IMG/VR virus record: IMGVR_UViG_3300025108_000091
Coordinates: 1 to 47,530 of that record
Direction: 5' to 3' (one strand)
Source of the DNA: a virus
Length of the DNA stretch: 47,530 bases
The number at the start of each line of letters is the position of its first letter. Position 1 is the stretch's first letter. Under the pieces are notes generated by a model that saw only the letters and a list, made by a program, of their open reading frames with translations, was not told the origin of the DNA and searched no databases. The translations under genes and the position numbers were made by a program. Shown piece after piece: positions 39,340 to 46,808 of this stretch.

Positions 39340-39713
39340 TAGGCTTCGTGCCGCCCCTCGACACCGCGGCGCATGCGATCGAGGGTGCGCTTGTGCTGCC
39401 ACATGAGCGCCTCCTCCAACTTGGTGACGGTCACGGCGTTCTCACGGCTGGCGAACGGACCACGCTGGAAGGCGCGGAGCCGATCGAGGACCACCGCGAT
39501 CAGGGCCTCGTTCGTGATGCCGTTGACGCCATGCTCCAGCACCGGGCCGTGCTGAAAGTGAATGTGCGCCTCCTCGGCCCGACCATCATCAGTTCCGACG
39601 ATGTAGTGATGGTGGGCCCCCCCGCCCTTCTCGTGATCGGCCTTGTCGGCGACGAACACCTTGACGTGCTCGCTGTTGAAGTCGTTGATCTCGTGGTCGT
39701 GCAAAGTACGCAT
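39339..39713 (-). CDS. putative Acb2/Tad1-like cyclic nucleotide sponge
   Basis: A 124-residue protein, chosen start ATG 39713 with TAGGAG upstream; an alternative ATG at 39785 overlaps the 20-residue gene. Residues 50-124 match, from memory, the Acb2/Tad1 hairpin family of phage anti-CBASS and anti-Thoeris proteins: HFQHGPVLEHGVNGITNEAL, DRLRAFQRGPFASRENAV and KLEEALMWQHKRTLDRMRRG followed by VEG. Those proteins bind signalling nucleotides such as cGAMP or gcADPR and blunt host abortive defence. A His-rich N-terminal segment (GGAHHHYIVG) precedes it. Its place in a structural operon is unusual for an early-needed inhibitor. Confidence 0.6.
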   Translation of the reverse strand: MRTLHDHEINDFNSEHVKVFVADKADHEKGGGAHHHYIVGTDDGRAEEAHIHFQHGPVLEHGVNGITNEALIAVVLDRLRAFQRGPFASRENAVTVTKLEEALMWQHKRTLDRMRRGVEGRHEA

Positions 39714-39781
39714 GGAAACTCCTATCCTTCTGCGTTGTTGGTAGGCCCGTTCAGACAAATAGGCGGGAGATGAAGATCTCG

Positions 39782-39844
39782 TCATACGTCGAGCGCAGCC
39801 GCAGTGGCGAGGATGACGAGAGTGATGATGTGGGTCGGGTCCAT
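39782..39844 (-). CDS. 20-residue membrane micro-ORF
   Basis: ATG 39844 overlaps the stop of the amidase-like gene (TGATG). The product MDPTHIITLVILATAAALDV is one hydrophobic helix. Its start resembles the membrane protein encoded at 39055-39339 (MDP followed by an Ile/Leu/Val/Ala helix). The TGATG overlap and that similarity argue that it is translated. Confidence 0.45.
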   Translation of the reverse strand: MDPTHIITLVILATAAALDV

Positions 39845-40362
39845 CAGTAGTCGAAGCCCTCGGGTGCGAACTGCGAGAAGTCGAACGGGATGCTCGGGTC
39901 CTCGACGAGAGCGTATACCCCCTGCTTCCACTTCTCGCGAGGGAAGGCGGGACCAGGGTCGTTCTTCATCTTGTCCGACTCGTCGTGGAACAGGATCTGG
40001 CCGCCGCCGCCTCCACAGTGCTCTCGGAGCAGATCGGCAGCGTGCAGTGCCATCGCGTGCAGGTCCCGCGGGTCGTACCGCTTCTGGAACATGCCCTTCT
40101 GACCCGTGCGTCGGTTCTGGGCAGGAACACAGCCCTCGACCTCGCGAACACGCAGGCCCTCGTGCTTGAAGGCGATGCCGATGTGGCTGTGGTTGAAGCC
40201 GTACGCGTGGTAGGTCACGTCCGTCGGCTTGGCGAGTTCGTAGACGATGCCCTCGTGGCCGATGGCCTGGTAGCCCAGGTCCGCACTGCGGTTGTTCTCC
40301 TTCTCCAGCTGCCTAAGGCGGTCGCCGTCGCTTCCGGCCGGGTACCCTTTCTCGTCGGCCAT
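39844..40362 (-). CDS. T7-lysozyme-like amidase domain lacking the first zinc ligand
   Basis: A 172-residue protein, start ATG 40362. Residues 29-145 align with the T7 lysozyme/amidase_2 fold: DLGYQAI (Tyr31 at the catalytic Tyr site), YHAYGFNHSHIGIAF (51-65), a DPRDLHAMALHAADLL helix and FHDESDKMKNDPGP with His126, Lys133 and Asp135 at the zinc and catalytic sites. The N-terminal strand that carries the first zinc-binding His is absent. In its place is GYPAGSDGDRLRQLEK, shared with the protein at 38760-39053. It may be inactive, or borrow a ligand. It is the only endolysin-like gene I can see. Confidence 0.65.
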   Translation of the reverse strand: MADEKGYPAGSDGDRLRQLEKENNRSADLGYQAIGHEGIVYELAKPTDVTYHAYGFNHSHIGIAFKHEGLRVREVEGCVPAQNRRTGQKGMFQKRYDPRDLHAMALHAADLLREHCGGGGGQILFHDESDKMKNDPGPAFPREKWKQGVYALVEDPSIPFDFSQFAPEGFDY

Positions 40363-40389
40363 GCTGGCTATTCCTTGTCGGGAGCAGGT

Positions 40390-40418
40390 AGCTTAACCCG
40401 CTGGGGTTGACGTGTCAA
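40390..40418 (-). promoter_or_regulatory. late promoter of the amidase-like gene, with operator
   Basis: Minus strand: TTGACA (40418-40413), a 17-bp spacer and TAAGCT (40395-40390). The palindrome GTTGACGTGTCAAG occupies 40406-40419. Confidence 0.65.
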
Positions 40419-40422
40419 GGTT

Positions 40423-40932
40423 TTACTCGGCGAGGGGGCTGTTCCAGGTATCGCTGTCCGCGTGGCCTGCGTCCGCCGTGCCGTGCTCGGAGACGTAGTC
40501 CTTGATCGACGCCTCGCGGTTCGCGGCCTGGATGTCGCGCAGGTTCTCCTTGATGTCCGCCTTCTCGTGCTGGGCGTCGCGGTAGCCCGCGGCGACGGCG
40601 CCCTCTTCGCGCCACGCGGCGGCCTGGTCGACTTGGTCGCGCCACGCGCTGGAGTCGTTGCTCACGACGTCGCAGTTGTTGTCGTCGCACCACTGATCCA
40701 GCTCGCGCGCAGACTTGAAGGTCCGACCGAGTTGCGTGCTGACGATCTCCTTGCCGGTCTCCATGTCTCCTCCGAACGAGAAGCGGCTCGGCAGGAGGCG
40801 AGTGATCATCTCCCCGCACTCGTCGCAGGGGACCTCGCGGCCTTCGGGGATACTCGTGAGCCAGGCCTCGCGGCCAGGGCAGGCTCCGTGGAGCGTCTCA
40901 GAGTAGTGCGGGGGAAGTTCGTAGATGGGCAT
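40423..40932 (-). CDS. FmdB-like zinc ribbon protein with charged tail
   Basis: A 169-residue protein, start ATG 40932 (AGGAGAGG upstream). It begins MPIYELPPHY and carries VPCDECGEMITRLLPSRFSFGG (about 34-55), the FmdB C-terminal knuckle, while the first Cys pair of that family is lost. A second possible site is WCDDNNCDVV (about 81-90). The last 80 residues are helical and charged. Lies between portal and amidase-like genes. Compare the FmdB protein at 17255-17458. Confidence 0.6.
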   Translation of the reverse strand: MPIYELPPHYSETLHGACPGREAWLTSIPEGREVPCDECGEMITRLLPSRFSFGGDMETGKEIVSTQLGRTFKSARELDQWCDDNNCDVVSNDSSAWRDQVDQAAAWREEGAVAAGYRDAQHEKADIKENLRDIQAANREASIKDYVSEHGTADAGHADSDTWNSPLAE

Positions 40933-40941
40933 GGTCCTCTC

Positions 40942-42735
40942 CTATGCCAGGGGTGCGCCAAGCTCCTGCGCCAGTTCCGCTGCTGCGGGCTGGCCGGCCT
41001 CGGCGCCGATTTGGTTGCCGGCGAGCGGCGCGGGGAGCCCAGCGTTCGGGTCGCCTGCAGGCAGGCTCCCGGTGTCGGGCATCATGGGCGGCTGCTGGGC
41101 AGCTGCCATCTCTTCTTCGGTGTTCGCGACGCCGTCCAAGTCCAGCCGTTCGAGCAGCCGCTTGGTCAGGCGAACCTGATTCACTGCTGGGTTGCCCTGC
41201 AGCAGAGGCATGTAGGTCTCCAGCCGCTTGAGGTCGACGACCGAGTTGTTCTCGTCGGCGTTGAAGGGGCGAGCCTCGTAGTCCCAACTCCAGTCCTCTT
41301 CGGCCTCGACGTCGCCCTTCGCGTCCAGGTCGGGGAAGTTCATGGACTGGCGCGTGGCCGTCGCATCTTCCTCGCCATCCTGCACCCGCAGCGGGATGTC
41401 GCTCTCGGGGTCCAGGTACTCCAGGTACAGGTCGATGATCTTCTTGGCGACCTGGGCGATGACGAGGTACAGGGCCTTCTGTCGCCGGGCGTCGCGGGTC
41501 TTGGTCGCTCCCTCGATCAGAGCCAGCTCCGTGGCGACGTCGCTCTGCCCGGCCGCTCCGCGCTGGTACGCCGGCAAGCCGAGCACGCGCTCGATCTCCT
41601 CGATGATGGCGGCTCGGGCTCGGGCCCACTCGATCGGGAGCTGGACGACTGGGGTCTGTCCCATGATGTCGTTGATGGTGACGTCCCGCCGAGCGTTCAG
41701 GTGGATCGCGTGACCTGGTCCGGTCGCGGACTGGAAGGCGTCGGCGAACTCCTCGGGGTCCTCCAGCAGTGCGTCGTGGATGACGGGGATCGGGATCGCT
41801 GTCTGGATGTGCCACATCTCCAACGAGGCCAGCTCGTTGAGGCGCTGCAGCAGGGCGTAGATGAGGTGCGCGTCGCTCAGGCCGCCGGTGTCTTCGAGGT
41901 TGTCGTTGAACGTCAACATGTCGAAGGGGTTCTTGACCAGGCGGTACGGCAGGTCTGTCGTCATCAGCGGCGCTTCGACGCCCTGGGCGAAGTGGTAGTA
42001 CTTCTCGCCGACGAGGTCGTAGTACTCGTAGATCACGGCGTACTCCGCGTAGGAGCGCGTGATGTCGATCTCGGTCTCGTCCTTCTTGCCGGAGCGCTTG
42101 TCCAGCTCGTCGGCCTTGAGCCAGTCGGGGAACGTGCCCCAATGGATGTCGTCCTCGCAGTCCGAGCGGTAGTGTCCACCCTTCTTCGGCTTCTTGAGCC
42201 GCTGCGCGAACTGGGCCTTCGTGATGGTCGTGATCTCGCAGATGTACCGCAGGTCATCCCAGGTCTCCGCAGCCATGTCGTAGATGACGCGATGCGGGGG
42301 CAGGATGCGGAGCTTCGGCCGCTTGCGCTTGGCCTCGTAGATCGTCTTCGTGAAGGCGCGCGGGTAGACGCTGGCCGTGGCTGCGAGGCGCCAGAACTTC
42401 TTGGGGGCCTGCTCGCGGAGCAGGACGTCGTTCACGAGCGCCGTGCGGACCCTCGCGGCGCCCTTCATGGTGCGCCGCCGGGCGACGATGTCGACCTCGG
42501 GGTTCGTGGGGCACACGTTCGAGATCAGCGAGTCGACGAACGAGTACAGGTGGTTGTGCTCGACCGTGATGTCGTCGTCTTCGGCTCCGGCCTCGCCGCC
42601 CTCCTTACCGTAGAAGTTGCCTCGGTATGCGGCCAGGTGCATGGCCCACGTCTTGCGCTGCGTGTCGAGGCGTGCCTGGTGGTGCTCGATGAGCTTGTAT
42701 GCCCAGAGTGCTTCGGGCTTCGGGTCGGTGGGCAT
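40942..42735 (-). CDS. portal protein
   Basis: A 597-residue protein, start ATG 42735 (AAGGAG upstream). It follows the large terminase in the packaging order and has the size and helical/beta pattern of podovirus portals: an N-terminal helix with Trp/Tyr, NHLYSFVDSLISNV, PFDMLTFNDNLEDTGG (clip/stem region), IIEEIERVLGLPAYQRGAA in the tunnel region and a Gln/Pro/Ala C-terminal tail. It forms the dodecameric channel at one capsid vertex. Confidence 0.8.
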   Translation of the reverse strand: MPTDPKPEALWAYKLIEHHQARLDTQRKTWAMHLAAYRGNFYGKEGGEAGAEDDDITVEHNHLYSFVDSLISNVCPTNPEVDIVARRRTMKGAARVRTALVNDVLLREQAPKKFWRLAATASVYPRAFTKTIYEAKRKRPKLRILPPHRVIYDMAAETWDDLRYICEITTITKAQFAQRLKKPKKGGHYRSDCEDDIHWGTFPDWLKADELDKRSGKKDETEIDITRSYAEYAVIYEYYDLVGEKYYHFAQGVEAPLMTTDLPYRLVKNPFDMLTFNDNLEDTGGLSDAHLIYALLQRLNELASLEMWHIQTAIPIPVIHDALLEDPEEFADAFQSATGPGHAIHLNARRDVTINDIMGQTPVVQLPIEWARARAAIIEEIERVLGLPAYQRGAAGQSDVATELALIEGATKTRDARRQKALYLVIAQVAKKIIDLYLEYLDPESDIPLRVQDGEEDATATRQSMNFPDLDAKGDVEAEEDWSWDYEARPFNADENNSVVDLKRLETYMPLLQGNPAVNQVRLTKRLLERLDLDGVANTEEEMAAAQQPPMMPDTGSLPAGDPNAGLPAPLAGNQIGAEAGQPAAAELAQELGAPLA

Positions 42736-42741
42736 CGCTAC

Positions 42742-42770
42742 TCCTTAACCGGTGCGGGTTGACGTGTCAA
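42742..42770 (-). promoter_or_regulatory. late promoter of the portal gene, with operator
   Basis: Minus strand: TTGACA (42770-42765), a 17-bp spacer and TAAGGA (42747-42742), a poor -10 that overlaps the ribosome-binding site. The palindrome GTTGACGTGTCAAG lies at 42758-42771. The site may serve mainly as an operator. Confidence 0.5.
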
Positions 42771-42773
42771 GGG

Positions 42774-44573
42774 TCAGGACGACCAGTACTTGCGCTTGGG
42801 GCGCCGCAGCTTCGGCTTGTTGCGCGAGGGTTTGCGCCGCTTGGAGCCCTGCTTCGACTTGCGCTTATCTTCCGCCTCGGCCCGACGCTTGGCCTTCCAG
42901 AGGTCGTCAGTCCAGGTGGTGGGGTCTTCGGGGACGACCTCGCCGTGGTCCTCGCGGAGCGTCAACGGGCGGAAGCGTACGGGCTGGCTGTACGCCCCGT
43001 AGACCGCCCACAGGAGGGCCGAGACGCGGTCCCAGTGGTGGGAGGCGCGGCGGCCCTTGGTCAGCTTTCCGGGGCGCAGGATCTCGCTGGCCGCACTGTC
43101 CTCCACCAGCTTGTCGTTGCGGTAGCTCGACAGCTGGTCCAGGGTCTCCTGGTCGTTGATCACGAGCCGATCCATGAGCGAGTCGATGAGGCGACCGAGG
43201 GCCTCCTGAATCGTCTTCGTGCTGGCGGGGATGCCGGGCTTGCTCTTGCCGATGCCGCGGCTTCCGTGGCAGTAGAGCTTGCGTAGGTCGCCGCGCTGGA
43301 AGGCCTCGTACAGCATGGCGATCACGCCCATGCCGACGCCGTTCGACTCTACGATGACCTCGGCGTCGTTGTACTCGCGCGCCAGGCGGACGATGATCTT
43401 GGACAGGGAGGGAGGATCGACCTTGTTGCTCTCCAGAACGGCGACCTGCTCCCAGCGATCTTCCCAGAGTTCGAGGACCTGGATGCAGGCGGGGTCGTTC
43501 CCCATCCATCCGGCAGGGTCCACGCCGATGATGTACACGGCGCCGGGCTTCGGCTCGCCGTAGCGCTGCAGGCCTTCGTGGTCGGGGTCCCAGGGGACGA
43601 CTTCACGCTCTCGGTGAGGGTCGAGGACGTGGGAGGGGATCGCGGAGCCGCTGGCCTGAGCCCAGCAGGTGATCGGGTCGAAGGGGTAGTAGACCTTGAA
43701 CAGCTCCGGGTAGCGCCGGACTTCGGGGTCCATGTCGAGGATCTCTCGGCGGAAGGCCAGATTCTCGACGGTGAGGTAGGGAAGTCCCTTGCCGGAGACG
43801 CGCTCGCCTCCGAACTGCTGCAGCAGGCCTACCTCCTCGTTGGTGAGGTGCCAGCTGGGGTTCCAGTTGCGCTCGTTGAGGCGGGACTGGAAGAAGGGGA
43901 CGAAGAGGAACTCCCAGCGCCCGATGCCCCGACGAGCCTCGGCGCAGATGTCCCGGTACCAAGAGGCGCTGGGCAGGGTCATCGGCGCGGGCGTCGACTC
44001 CAGCAGCACGATGGCCTCCTTGCGGTTGATGATCGCCGGCAGGATACCGTTCCAGGTCTCCGCGGCGTCCTTCGCGAAGGGCAGCTCAGACATGTGGAGG
44101 TAGTCGAAGGCTCGGCCGATGCCTGCCATCGAGGCTTCCATTGACAGCGTCTTGATCTTCGCCATCGTCTCCAGCGTCAGCTGGCGGACCTCGGTCTTAC
44201 CTCCCGTGTGGGTCTTGACTCCGTCCGGCATGTGCTCGTAGCACGTGTTGATGGTACGGAAAAGGTCGATGGCGCGGTCCTTGTTGTCCGCGAAGATCGC
44301 GGCGTACGCGCTGGGGTGCGAGTTGACGTAGACCAGCCCGCCGAGCGCGGCGACGAGAGACTTCCCGCACTGCCGAGGGCCGAGAACGGCCTGCATCTTG
44401 CGGTGCCCGGTCGGCGTTCTGCGGTCGCTGTCGATGAAGTCGAGGATCCCGTTCGCCATCTGAGGGCAGATCTTGGCGGGATCGAAGCGCACCAGCTCGC
44501 CGGACTCCTGGTCGAGGACCGTGCCGTAGTTCGAGAGGACCTGCCGCGCGTTGCGGAGGTCAAGCTGGGACAC
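42774..44573 (-). CDS. terL: terminase large subunit
   Basis: A 599-residue packaging motor, start GTG 44573, coupled to the gene before it by a 14-base overlap. The ATPase part has Walker A GPRQCGKS (65-72) and a Walker B strand FDYLHMSE (156-163). The nuclease part has IIGVDPAG with D351, VIVESNG with E408 and HHWDRVSALLWAV with D514. The basic C-terminal tail (about 560-597) is rich in Lys and Arg. It cuts and pumps the genome into the prohead through the portal. Confidence 0.93.
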   Translation of the reverse strand: MSQLDLRNARQVLSNYGTVLDQESGELVRFDPAKICPQMANGILDFIDSDRRTPTGHRKMQAVLGPRQCGKSLVAALGGLVYVNSHPSAYAAIFADNKDRAIDLFRTINTCYEHMPDGVKTHTGGKTEVRQLTLETMAKIKTLSMEASMAGIGRAFDYLHMSELPFAKDAAETWNGILPAIINRKEAIVLLESTPAPMTLPSASWYRDICAEARRGIGRWEFLFVPFFQSRLNERNWNPSWHLTNEEVGLLQQFGGERVSGKGLPYLTVENLAFRREILDMDPEVRRYPELFKVYYPFDPITCWAQASGSAIPSHVLDPHREREVVPWDPDHEGLQRYGEPKPGAVYIIGVDPAGWMGNDPACIQVLELWEDRWEQVAVLESNKVDPPSLSKIIVRLAREYNDAEVIVESNGVGMGVIAMLYEAFQRGDLRKLYCHGSRGIGKSKPGIPASTKTIQEALGRLIDSLMDRLVINDQETLDQLSSYRNDKLVEDSAASEILRPGKLTKGRRASHHWDRVSALLWAVYGAYSQPVRFRPLTLREDHGEVVPEDPTTWTDDLWKAKRRAEAEDKRKSKQGSKRRKPSRNKPKLRRPKRKYWSS

Positions 44574-44811
44574 GAGTCACGCTGATGATGTTGTCGCTGA
44601 ACAGGAGGACGCCGTTCGCTCCCGCGAAATGGCCGGTCCCCTGCTCGCTGCGCTGCGCCTTGTTCCGCTTCGTGCGCCAGGCGGTGTACTTCTGCAGGAG
44701 CTGGCGCCACTCGTGGAGGGTGTCGCAGATGAAGGTCCCGGTCTGCTGCGGCTTGTCCGACGACCAGGGGACTTCGTACACGATCGTGACGCGAACGCGG
44801 CCATCAGACAT
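44560..44811 (-). CDS. hypothetical protein
   Basis: An 83-residue protein, start ATG 44811, overlapping the previous gene by the 8 bases ATGTCTGA. Begins with strands (GRVRVTIVYEVPW) and then a basic helix (TAWRTKRNKAQRSE). No family recognised. Tight coupling to the terminase suggests a packaging accessory. Confidence 0.6.
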   Translation of the reverse strand: MSDGRVRVTIVYEVPWSSDKPQQTGTFICDTLHEWRQLLQKYTAWRTKRNKAQRSEQGTGHFAGANGVLLFSDNIISVTRVPA

Positions 44812-45358
44812 CGTAAAACACCAGCGTCAGGATGGAGGGGGCCTCATCATCGGGGATGAACTCCGCGATCTCGCCCAGGGTGAGCAGGGCCGAGCAGTAG
44901 TTGCTGTGGGAGTCCTGAGCCTGGGCGTAGGCCTTGTCGTCGAGGCAGAGGGACTCAGGGTCCCGCTGCTCGGCGAGCGCGATGGCGAGGTAGGACGCCA
45001 CTTCCGTCAGGGGCTCGGACACGCCCAGCTCGTCGGCCCAGTACCACGCCAGGTAGTACCACTGCACCAGGGAGTTCACGGCTTCGAGGAAGTCGTCGTA
45101 CATCTCGATCTCCTCCGAGATGGTGCGGAACTCGCGAACGATCGCCTTGGCCTGACACAGGCCGAGGGCGCCCGGAAGCGGCGCGAGGAACTGATCGACC
45201 TCGCCCTCCGGCAGAGCAAAGGACTTCTCCCAGGTCTCGATGGGGATGCCGTTGTCTTCACTGTTGATGGCGAGCCCGGCCAGCGCCAGCGCGTCGAAGG
45301 TGTCGAGGGTCCGTCGACCATCCTCGGGGAAGGCGTAGACCGTGTAGAGATCAGACAT
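44804..45358 (-). CDS. hypothetical acidic helical protein
   Basis: A 184-residue protein, start ATG 45358, overlapping the previous gene by ATGTCTGA. Mainly acidic helices with many Leu and Ala residues (AIVREFRTISEEIEMYDDFLEAVN). No DNA-binding signature. Being just before the terminase it could be a packaging factor. Confidence 0.6.
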   Translation of the reverse strand: MSDLYTVYAFPEDGRRTLDTFDALALAGLAINSEDNGIPIETWEKSFALPEGEVDQFLAPLPGALGLCQAKAIVREFRTISEEIEMYDDFLEAVNSLVQWYYLAWYWADELGVSEPLTEVASYLAIALAEQRDPESLCLDDKAYAQAQDSHSNYCSALLTLGEIAEFIPDDEAPSILTLVFYDV

Positions 45359-45734
45359 GCAGAAGGGGCTCTCCGTCTGGGCCGAGGACGGTGACCTGAA
45401 GCTCGTCCTCCGGCGGGGGTGCGAGGGGCTTGGCCAGGTGGTTTGCAGCTGCAGGCAGGATCGGCGCCCGAGTCTTGGCCTTGCTCAGCTCGCGGGCAGT
45501 CACGGAGGTGAGGAGTAGTTCGGCCATGTCGCGGCACGCGCCGGCCTGCTCGGGAGTCAGGCGACCGGCCATGACCTCCGTCATGATCAGCGCGCAGAGG
45601 CGGTTGAACTGCTGGAAGCCGTCGGCTTCGGGCTCTTCAAAGGCCTGACGGACCAGGGCTCGGACCGAAGGGTCGGCCTTTCCAAGCTCGTCGAGCGAGC
45701 GCTGTCGGGGGGCCCGAGGCTTCTTGGGCGGCAT
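45351..45734 (-). CDS. candidate small terminase subunit
   Basis: A 127-residue protein, start ATG 45734 with GAGGAGAAG upstream and the strongest late promoter of the window. The N-terminus is basic (PPKKPRAPRQRS), helices follow (DPSVRALVRQAFEE, FNRLCALIMTEVMAG), then a Pro-rich tail. Size and first place before the large terminase fit a small subunit, but I see no HTH consensus, so the call is positional. Confidence 0.45.
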   Translation of the reverse strand: MPPKKPRAPRQRSLDELGKADPSVRALVRQAFEEPEADGFQQFNRLCALIMTEVMAGRLTPEQAGACRDMAELLLTSVTARELSKAKTRAPILPAAANHLAKPLAPPPEDELQVTVLGPDGEPLLHV

Positions 45735-45758
45735 GCTGCTTCTCCTCAGCGTAGGTAC

Positions 45759-45787
45759 ATAATACCACGACCGGCTTGACGTGTCAA
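45759..45787 (-). promoter_or_regulatory. main late promoter, with operator
   Basis: Minus strand: TTGACA (45787-45782), a 17-bp spacer and TATTAT (45764-45759), close to full consensus. The palindrome CTTGACGTGTCAAG covers 45775-45788. It drives the packaging and head genes. Confidence 0.8.
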
Positions 45788-45795
45788 GCGCAATC

Positions 45796-45811
45796 GGCCA
45801 TAATGGCGCCG
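45796..45811. repeat. 16-bp direct repeat, copy 1
   Basis: GGCCATAATGGCGCCG, identical to 46623-46638. The two copies flank the gene at 45814-46569. The unit contains the short palindrome GCCATAATGGC. Confidence 0.85.
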
Positions 45812-45813
45812 AT

Positions 45814-46569
45814 TCAGCCGGTTTTCGCGGACCTTACGAGACTTCGGCGCGAAGATCGAGGGATCCACGGAAGGAAGGGAAGGTGCTTGAGGCGGTTCAG
45901 GTCCCAGGCCGGAGATAGCGCGCGGGCGTAATTAGGCTTCGAGATGGCGAGGGGGTTCTCTTCGAGGATCGTGCGCGCGGCGAGCCGGGCTTGGAACGAG
46001 GCGCCGCGGCCGAGGGGCACGTAGTCGAGCTGCGGGCGGCAGGCCCAGATGTAGAACCACGTGTGTCCCGCCAGCTCGGTCGCGGCGGCCGGCATGGCCT
46101 CGATCTCGCCGCGAGTGAGCGGGAAGCCGTGGGCGTAGGCCGCGAGCAGGGAGCTGGCACCCGCGCTTACGCGGTACGCGAGAGCGTCGCGGCGGTGCTT
46201 GCGCTGGGTGGGGAGGTAGTCGGCCGCGAACTGCGCCGGCGTGGGGGGCGCCACGTCCGCGGCGTGGAACGCGGCGAGGGTCTCGGCCGACCAGGCGGCG
46301 GGCGGGCGGAGGAAGTCCTCGGAGCGCGACCACGCGTCGAGGCGAGGGAAGCGCGCGAGGAAGGTCTCCCAGTACTGGACCCGCTGGGCGCCGTACGAGC
46401 CGGCGAGCTTCTTGCCTTCCACGGCGGCCACGAGGCCGAGCGCGGTTTTGGGGTGCCCAGGGTCGTGGAGGTCGGTAGCTCGGGCCGCGAGAGCGAGCGG
46501 ACCAGGCCCTCGGAGGCAGTTGAGGAGGTACGCGGTGAAGGGCTCGGCGTCCGTGGGTCGACTGGGCAT
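45814..46569 (-). CDS. hypothetical protein, possible moron
   Basis: A 251-residue basic protein, chosen start ATG 46569; an ATG at 46587 is in frame but lies inside the promoter spacer. It is rich in Ala, Arg and Leu, with Trp-containing helices (ELAGHTWFYIWACRPQLDYV) and a basic C-terminus (WIPRSSRRSLVRSAKTG). No family recognised. It has its own promoter, is separated from the terminase block by a fresh late promoter and is bracketed by 16-bp direct repeats. This looks like an independently acquired cassette. Confidence 0.6.
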   Translation of the reverse strand: MPSRPTDAEPFTAYLLNCLRGPGPLALAARATDLHDPGHPKTALGLVAAVEGKKLAGSYGAQRVQYWETFLARFPRLDAWSRSEDFLRPPAAWSAETLAAFHAADVAPPTPAQFAADYLPTQRKHRRDALAYRVSAGASSLLAAYAHGFPLTRGEIEAMPAAATELAGHTWFYIWACRPQLDYVPLGRGASFQARLAARTILEENPLAISKPNYARALSPAWDLNRLKHLPFLPWIPRSSRRSLVRSAKTG

Positions 46570-46575
46570 GCCCTC

Positions 46576-46604
46576 AGCATAGCACATCGCGCGGAGTTTA
46601 GCAA
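46576..46604 (-). promoter_or_regulatory. promoter of the outermost leftward gene
   Basis: Minus strand: TTGCTA (46604-46599), a 17-bp spacer and TATGCT (46581-46576). The ATG at 46569 begins 6 bases after the -10, so the message would be leaderless or nearly so. There is no CTTGACACGTCAAG box here. Confidence 0.6.
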
Positions 46605-46622
46605 GGCGTGGCCTTTACCAAA

Positions 46623-46638
46623 GGCCATAATGGCGCCG
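46623..46638. repeat. 16-bp direct repeat, copy 2
   Basis: Identical to 45796-45811 and overlapping the 7-bp hairpin GGCCTTT-ACC-AAAGGCC at 46610-46626. Confidence 0.85.
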
Positions 46639-46767
46639 TGGGTGGCCCGGAGGTGAACGCCACCGAACTGTTCAGCACTTCGGCCAGCTGCCAGCGGGAC
46701 CTGAGGCAAGGTCTACCCCTTTGGACGCCGGGGAGTAACCTTCTCTTTATGTATATACCCCTTTAAT

Positions 46768-46808
46768 GGTTCCCCTCTTTCTTCTATGTATATTCCCTAT
46801 ATAGGTTT
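46768..46808 (-). repeat. AT-rich leader element, copy B
   Basis: The inverted partner of 1161-1200, read on the minus strand toward the leftward arm, about 200 bp before its first gene. Next to it (46741-46767) a second, shorter TATATACATA-AAGAG block repeats part of the element. Confidence 0.85.

Noticed and set aside
45351-45734. Firm small-terminase assignment
   Set aside because: Position fits but no HTH or family motif is visible, so it is listed only as a candidate.
45814-46638. Insertion sequence or transposon
   Set aside because: The flanking repeats are direct, no terminal inverted repeats are seen and the enclosed protein has no transposase motif.
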